From positions 1,612,001 through 1,676,000 of the forward strand of contig RCSZ01000015.1 of the NCBI GenBank assembly GCA_014898425.1: 64,000 bases of DNA, in the 5' to 3' direction. The DNA comes from Botryotinia globosa (taxonomy: Eukaryota; Ascomycota; Leotiomycetes; Helotiales; Sclerotiniaceae). This document shows positions 60,923 to 64,000 of this stretch, one piece after another (the stretch's first letter is position 1; every line of letters starts with the position of its first letter). A program made the translations under genes and the position numbers. The notes under the pieces were generated by a model. The model was not told where the DNA came from. It saw only the letters and a program-made list of their open reading frames with translations, and made no database searches.

Positions 60923-63817
60923 TACTTTTGCTTCTAATTTTAATAATTTTATAAATCCTAATACAAATATTTTTATAATATACTTTTTAAATATCTCAAA
61001 TTTATATTCGAATAGATTATATAATAATTCAAATTTTAATTGATAATTTTCTCAAAAAACAATTTTATAATTAATTTCAAATCTATAAGGTAATAATTTT
61101 TCTACTTCTTTTTTATTGAATAATAAAGAATATTTTGAATATATATTTAGGATTTTCCTAAATACTTCCTAAATAATTACATAATTTATCCTACTATTAT
61201 CTATAAATACTAAAAATGATAGTACTATTATAATTATATTCTTTTCTAATATAGTTTTCATTTTTTCAATCATATTATATATAAGATTTAAAAAATCAAG
61301 TATATCTAATATAACCTGTGATTTTGAATTATTGTTATTGAATATCTTATTTAATCTCCAATCTATTTTCAGATTATATTATTAAGGTTATAAAAATTCG
61401 AGTATAATATTATCTGTTTTTAATAATATAACTTTGAATTTTGATAATATATTGTTTTTGATTAATAGATATTTGAAATTGATTTTTTTGTAAATTGAAA
61501 TAAATATTGATTTTAAGATATTTTTATTTATATTTCTAATTAATAAATAATATATATTTAATTTTTTGTATTAAACCTATTTTATTATTTTTAAAGAAAT
61601 GAAATTCGTTGTTATAATAGAGTTGATAATTATTATAAATAATATCTTATCTTTGTTTTTATTCAAATAAATAATAATTATTGTTTGAAAAAGATTTTTT
61701 ATATTTAATAACTAAAGGAAATCTGTAGTATTTTTGTAATTATAATATTGATATAATTAGTTTTTTATTTCTATTGATAATCTTATATTATATAATCCTA
61801 ATATTATTAATTACTGTAATTCTCTTTTTTGTATTAAAACTAATATTAATAATATCTTTTCAATTTGATTTGAATATATTAATTATATAATACTAGATAT
61901 TTAATATTGAATTGTTATTTCTTATATTAGATTTAATAATCAATAATTATATAAGTTTTTATTTTTTTTTTATAATAATAGTCAAAGATTTTCCTAGGTT
62001 TCTTCTTAACTCAATATAACTTTTTTTGAAGTGATTACCCTTTTTTTATTTCAACACTTTTATTATTAAGAAAAGCTATTATTTCCTAATTATTTATTTT
62101 CTTTTCTATTAATTAATTAATTCTTGTAATTACTAATCTAATAATTTGCTTCTTTATATTTGAAATATATTTTATCTTTTTTATATTTTTTTTTTTTTTG
62201 TTAAGATTTTGGAGAATTTTATCTCTTTTCTCTTTTTCCTATATAAATTATTATTGAATTTAATTAAATTGAAAATATTGTATTGTATATTCTTATTTAG
62301 TTTTCTTTTTTTTTCAAATCTTATTTGTTTATTATTAATTGGAAACAATTGCTTTTGTATATATAGGAAATTCTTTATATTTTATATTATTATTTTTAGT
62401 TTTTTAAATATTATAAATAATACTTTATTATAATTTATATAAATATATAAAAGAATAGATTTAATCAATTTTATAAAATAATATATTATTATTGTTTGAT
62501 TCTCATACATCTACAAAATATCTTAAAAGATTGATTCGAAATAGTTATTGAAATCTTATATCATTTGTTTTTCGAATATAATAGCTTTTATTATCTAAAG
62601 GTTGGTTTTTAAATCTATATCAATAGAATTATATTGATTAAATAATCAATCCTTTAAAAGATTCCAATTTTCGAATTTTATAATAATTAAGGAATCGCTA
62701 TATAATTATATTAATATGATTTATTTTTTAATATCTTTATTGATATAATTTCTTATTAGCACTACTTATTATATAACATCGGAAATACCTTTTAATACAA
62801 AATAATCTTTTAACTCCATAATCCATAATTTAATATCAATCTTTCCTTTTTTGAAGAATAAAAATGTTTTAATCCTAGATTTGTCCCAAAAGGATTTTGT
62901 AAACAATATAAATAAAATGTTAGTATTAATGATAATTAATGTATTTCAAATATTAAATGATAGTGGTTTACTTGATTTAATATCCATAAGAGTTTTTTTA
63001 TTTACAAAGAATTATAGATTATTAAATCTCGTTATATTATCAATTGAAATATTGTATATAAATATTGTTAATTGATATTTTATTATTAACATTCTTGCTT
63101 CTTTTTTTTTATTCTTTTTAGTTTATATCTCCAATTATTTCTTTTGCTGAACTATAATCTTCTATAATTTTTTCAATATATTTAAATAAAGCAAGAAATC
63201 CTTTTATCTTATAATAACTTAATTATTTATATCTTTTTGTAAATTAATTTAATAATAACAATCAATAATAATTGATAAATAAAAGTATATTGAAATAGAA
63301 ATTTCAAATTCATTTATTTCGAATAATATAAAACTTTTAATTTGATTCCCTTTTTCAAAGCTCATATTAACTTTTTTTTTGAATTGAATTTAAAAATTCA
63401 AATAATTTATTCTTTAAAAACTTATACTAACTATTTCCTTGAATCGAATTTGAAGATTCGAATAATTCATTTCTTCCTCATTTTAATCTATATTTATTTC
63501 TAATTGTTTTTCTTATCTAATAACTCCTTTTATATATACTTTTTCGATTATTGTTTATTTTAATTAAAAAGTTTTATTTCATTCAAAGAATAATAGATTG
63601 AATAACACCTCTAATTCTATTAATCCTTATAATCTCGTATTCCTAATAACCATTTTTATTAACTTAATTTGTTATATAAAAACCTATGAATAACCCAAGA
63701 TTTGTTTAAATAGTATTATAAATTATTGTAATTTTCTTTAGAAATGATTTCGATCTATTTTGTATGTATTCTATATATAAACAACTCCTATTCAATTCAA
63801 AGAATAATTAATAACTT

Positions 63818-63979
63818 TGTAAAGATTGTGAATTGAAAAGGAATTGTTTTAATAATTTAATTATTAATAAAGATCTAAAAGGAAGTTGGAAGTGAGGCTT
63901 CCAACTTATATTTGAAAAGACTAGCTAAAATGGCTAGTATAGCCTGGTCACGTGCAGAGAGGGTCTGTGCGCCCTCACA
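63818..63979 (-). repeat. Right (5') LTR of the gypsy element
   Basis: 162 bp, TGTAAAGATTG at the left and GCGCCCTCACA at the right. The inner left end shows G-to-A and C-to-T changes against the other LTR, but the outer 40 bases (GTCACGTGCAGAGAGGGTCT) look unmutated. Confidence 0.9.
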
Positions 63980-64000
63980 ATATCATTTTTTAAAAGAATT

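Larger units (their letters stand above)
55174..63979 (-). mobile_element. Complete Ty3/gypsy LTR retrotransposon, RIP-destroyed
   Basis: The left LTR begins TGTGAGGAC at 55174 and the right LTR ends GCGCCCTCACA at 63979. ATATC flanks both sides (55169-55173 and 63980-63984), the 5-bp target duplication. Each LTR is 162 bp once a nested insertion is taken out. The interior is extremely AT-rich with stops in all frames; only a reverse-transcriptase remnant (60632-60922, minus strand) is still readable, which sets the orientation. Subtracting the nested 280 bp, the element is about 8.5 kb. Confidence 0.9.

Noticed and set aside
62209..63075. Two plus-strand 74-codon frames at the gypsy right side
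   Set aside because: They are AT-derived Ile/Leu/Phe strings on the strand opposite to the reverse transcriptase, with no domain.

Overview
The window is nuclear DNA from a filamentous ascomycete. Its genes carry short introns of about 45-125 nt with GT-AG (rarely GC-AG) borders. It holds HET-domain, Zn2Cys6, BTB and ankyrin genes typical of Pezizomycotina. It also has long, extremely AT-rich blocks full of decayed repeats whose copies differ only by C-to-T and G-to-A changes, the mark of repeat-induced point mutation (RIP). A Leotiomycete of the Botrytis/Sclerotinia type is my guess from gene style; nothing in the sequence proves it.

Layout: (1) 1-4,531 is gene-rich: a small membrane protein cut by the left edge, a PPG1-type protein phosphatase, and a DNAJC8/Spf31-type J protein. 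(2) 4,532-6,916 is AT-rich with two copies of a foldback/MITE-like family (called family A here). (3) 6,917-12,960 is a compact accessory cluster: a HET-domain gene, a divergent ankyrin-repeat gene, and a convergent AAA ATPase with a DUF7025-like N-terminal half. (4) 12,961-18,003 is gene-poor: AT-rich sequence, a ~700 bp polypyrimidine tract and a third, interrupted family A copy. (5) 18,004-24,357 has a CSC1/OSCA-type stress-gated cation channel and an intronless coiled-coil protein. (6) 24,358-29,614 is a repeat nest: two family A copies, one split by a 162-bp solo LTR and the other by a 433-bp LTR pair in miniature (TRIM), both with clean target-site duplications. (7) 29,615-48,834 is gene-rich: a coiled-coil protein, a HEI10/CCNB1IP1-type meiotic RING protein, a secreted carboxylesterase, a second HET gene, ribose-5-phosphate isomerase divergent from the NEDD8-E1 subunit ULA1, and a Zn2Cys6 regulator. 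(8) 48,835-54,174 is sparse: one short family A copy and a BTB gene. (9) 55,174-63,979 is a complete but RIP-destroyed Ty3/gypsy element on the minus strand, with 162-bp LTRs, the target duplication ATATC, and a younger unmutated solo LTR inside its left LTR.

Most genes are housekeeping and not linked in one pathway. The exception is the HET-ankyrin-AAA trio, whose domains recur in fungal self/non-self recognition. The repeats give a readable insertion order: family A and B elements first, then LTR elements into them, RIP over both, and one solo LTR that shows no RIP. Exon structures were built by hand from reading frame, splice sites and family resemblance, without transcripts or searches.
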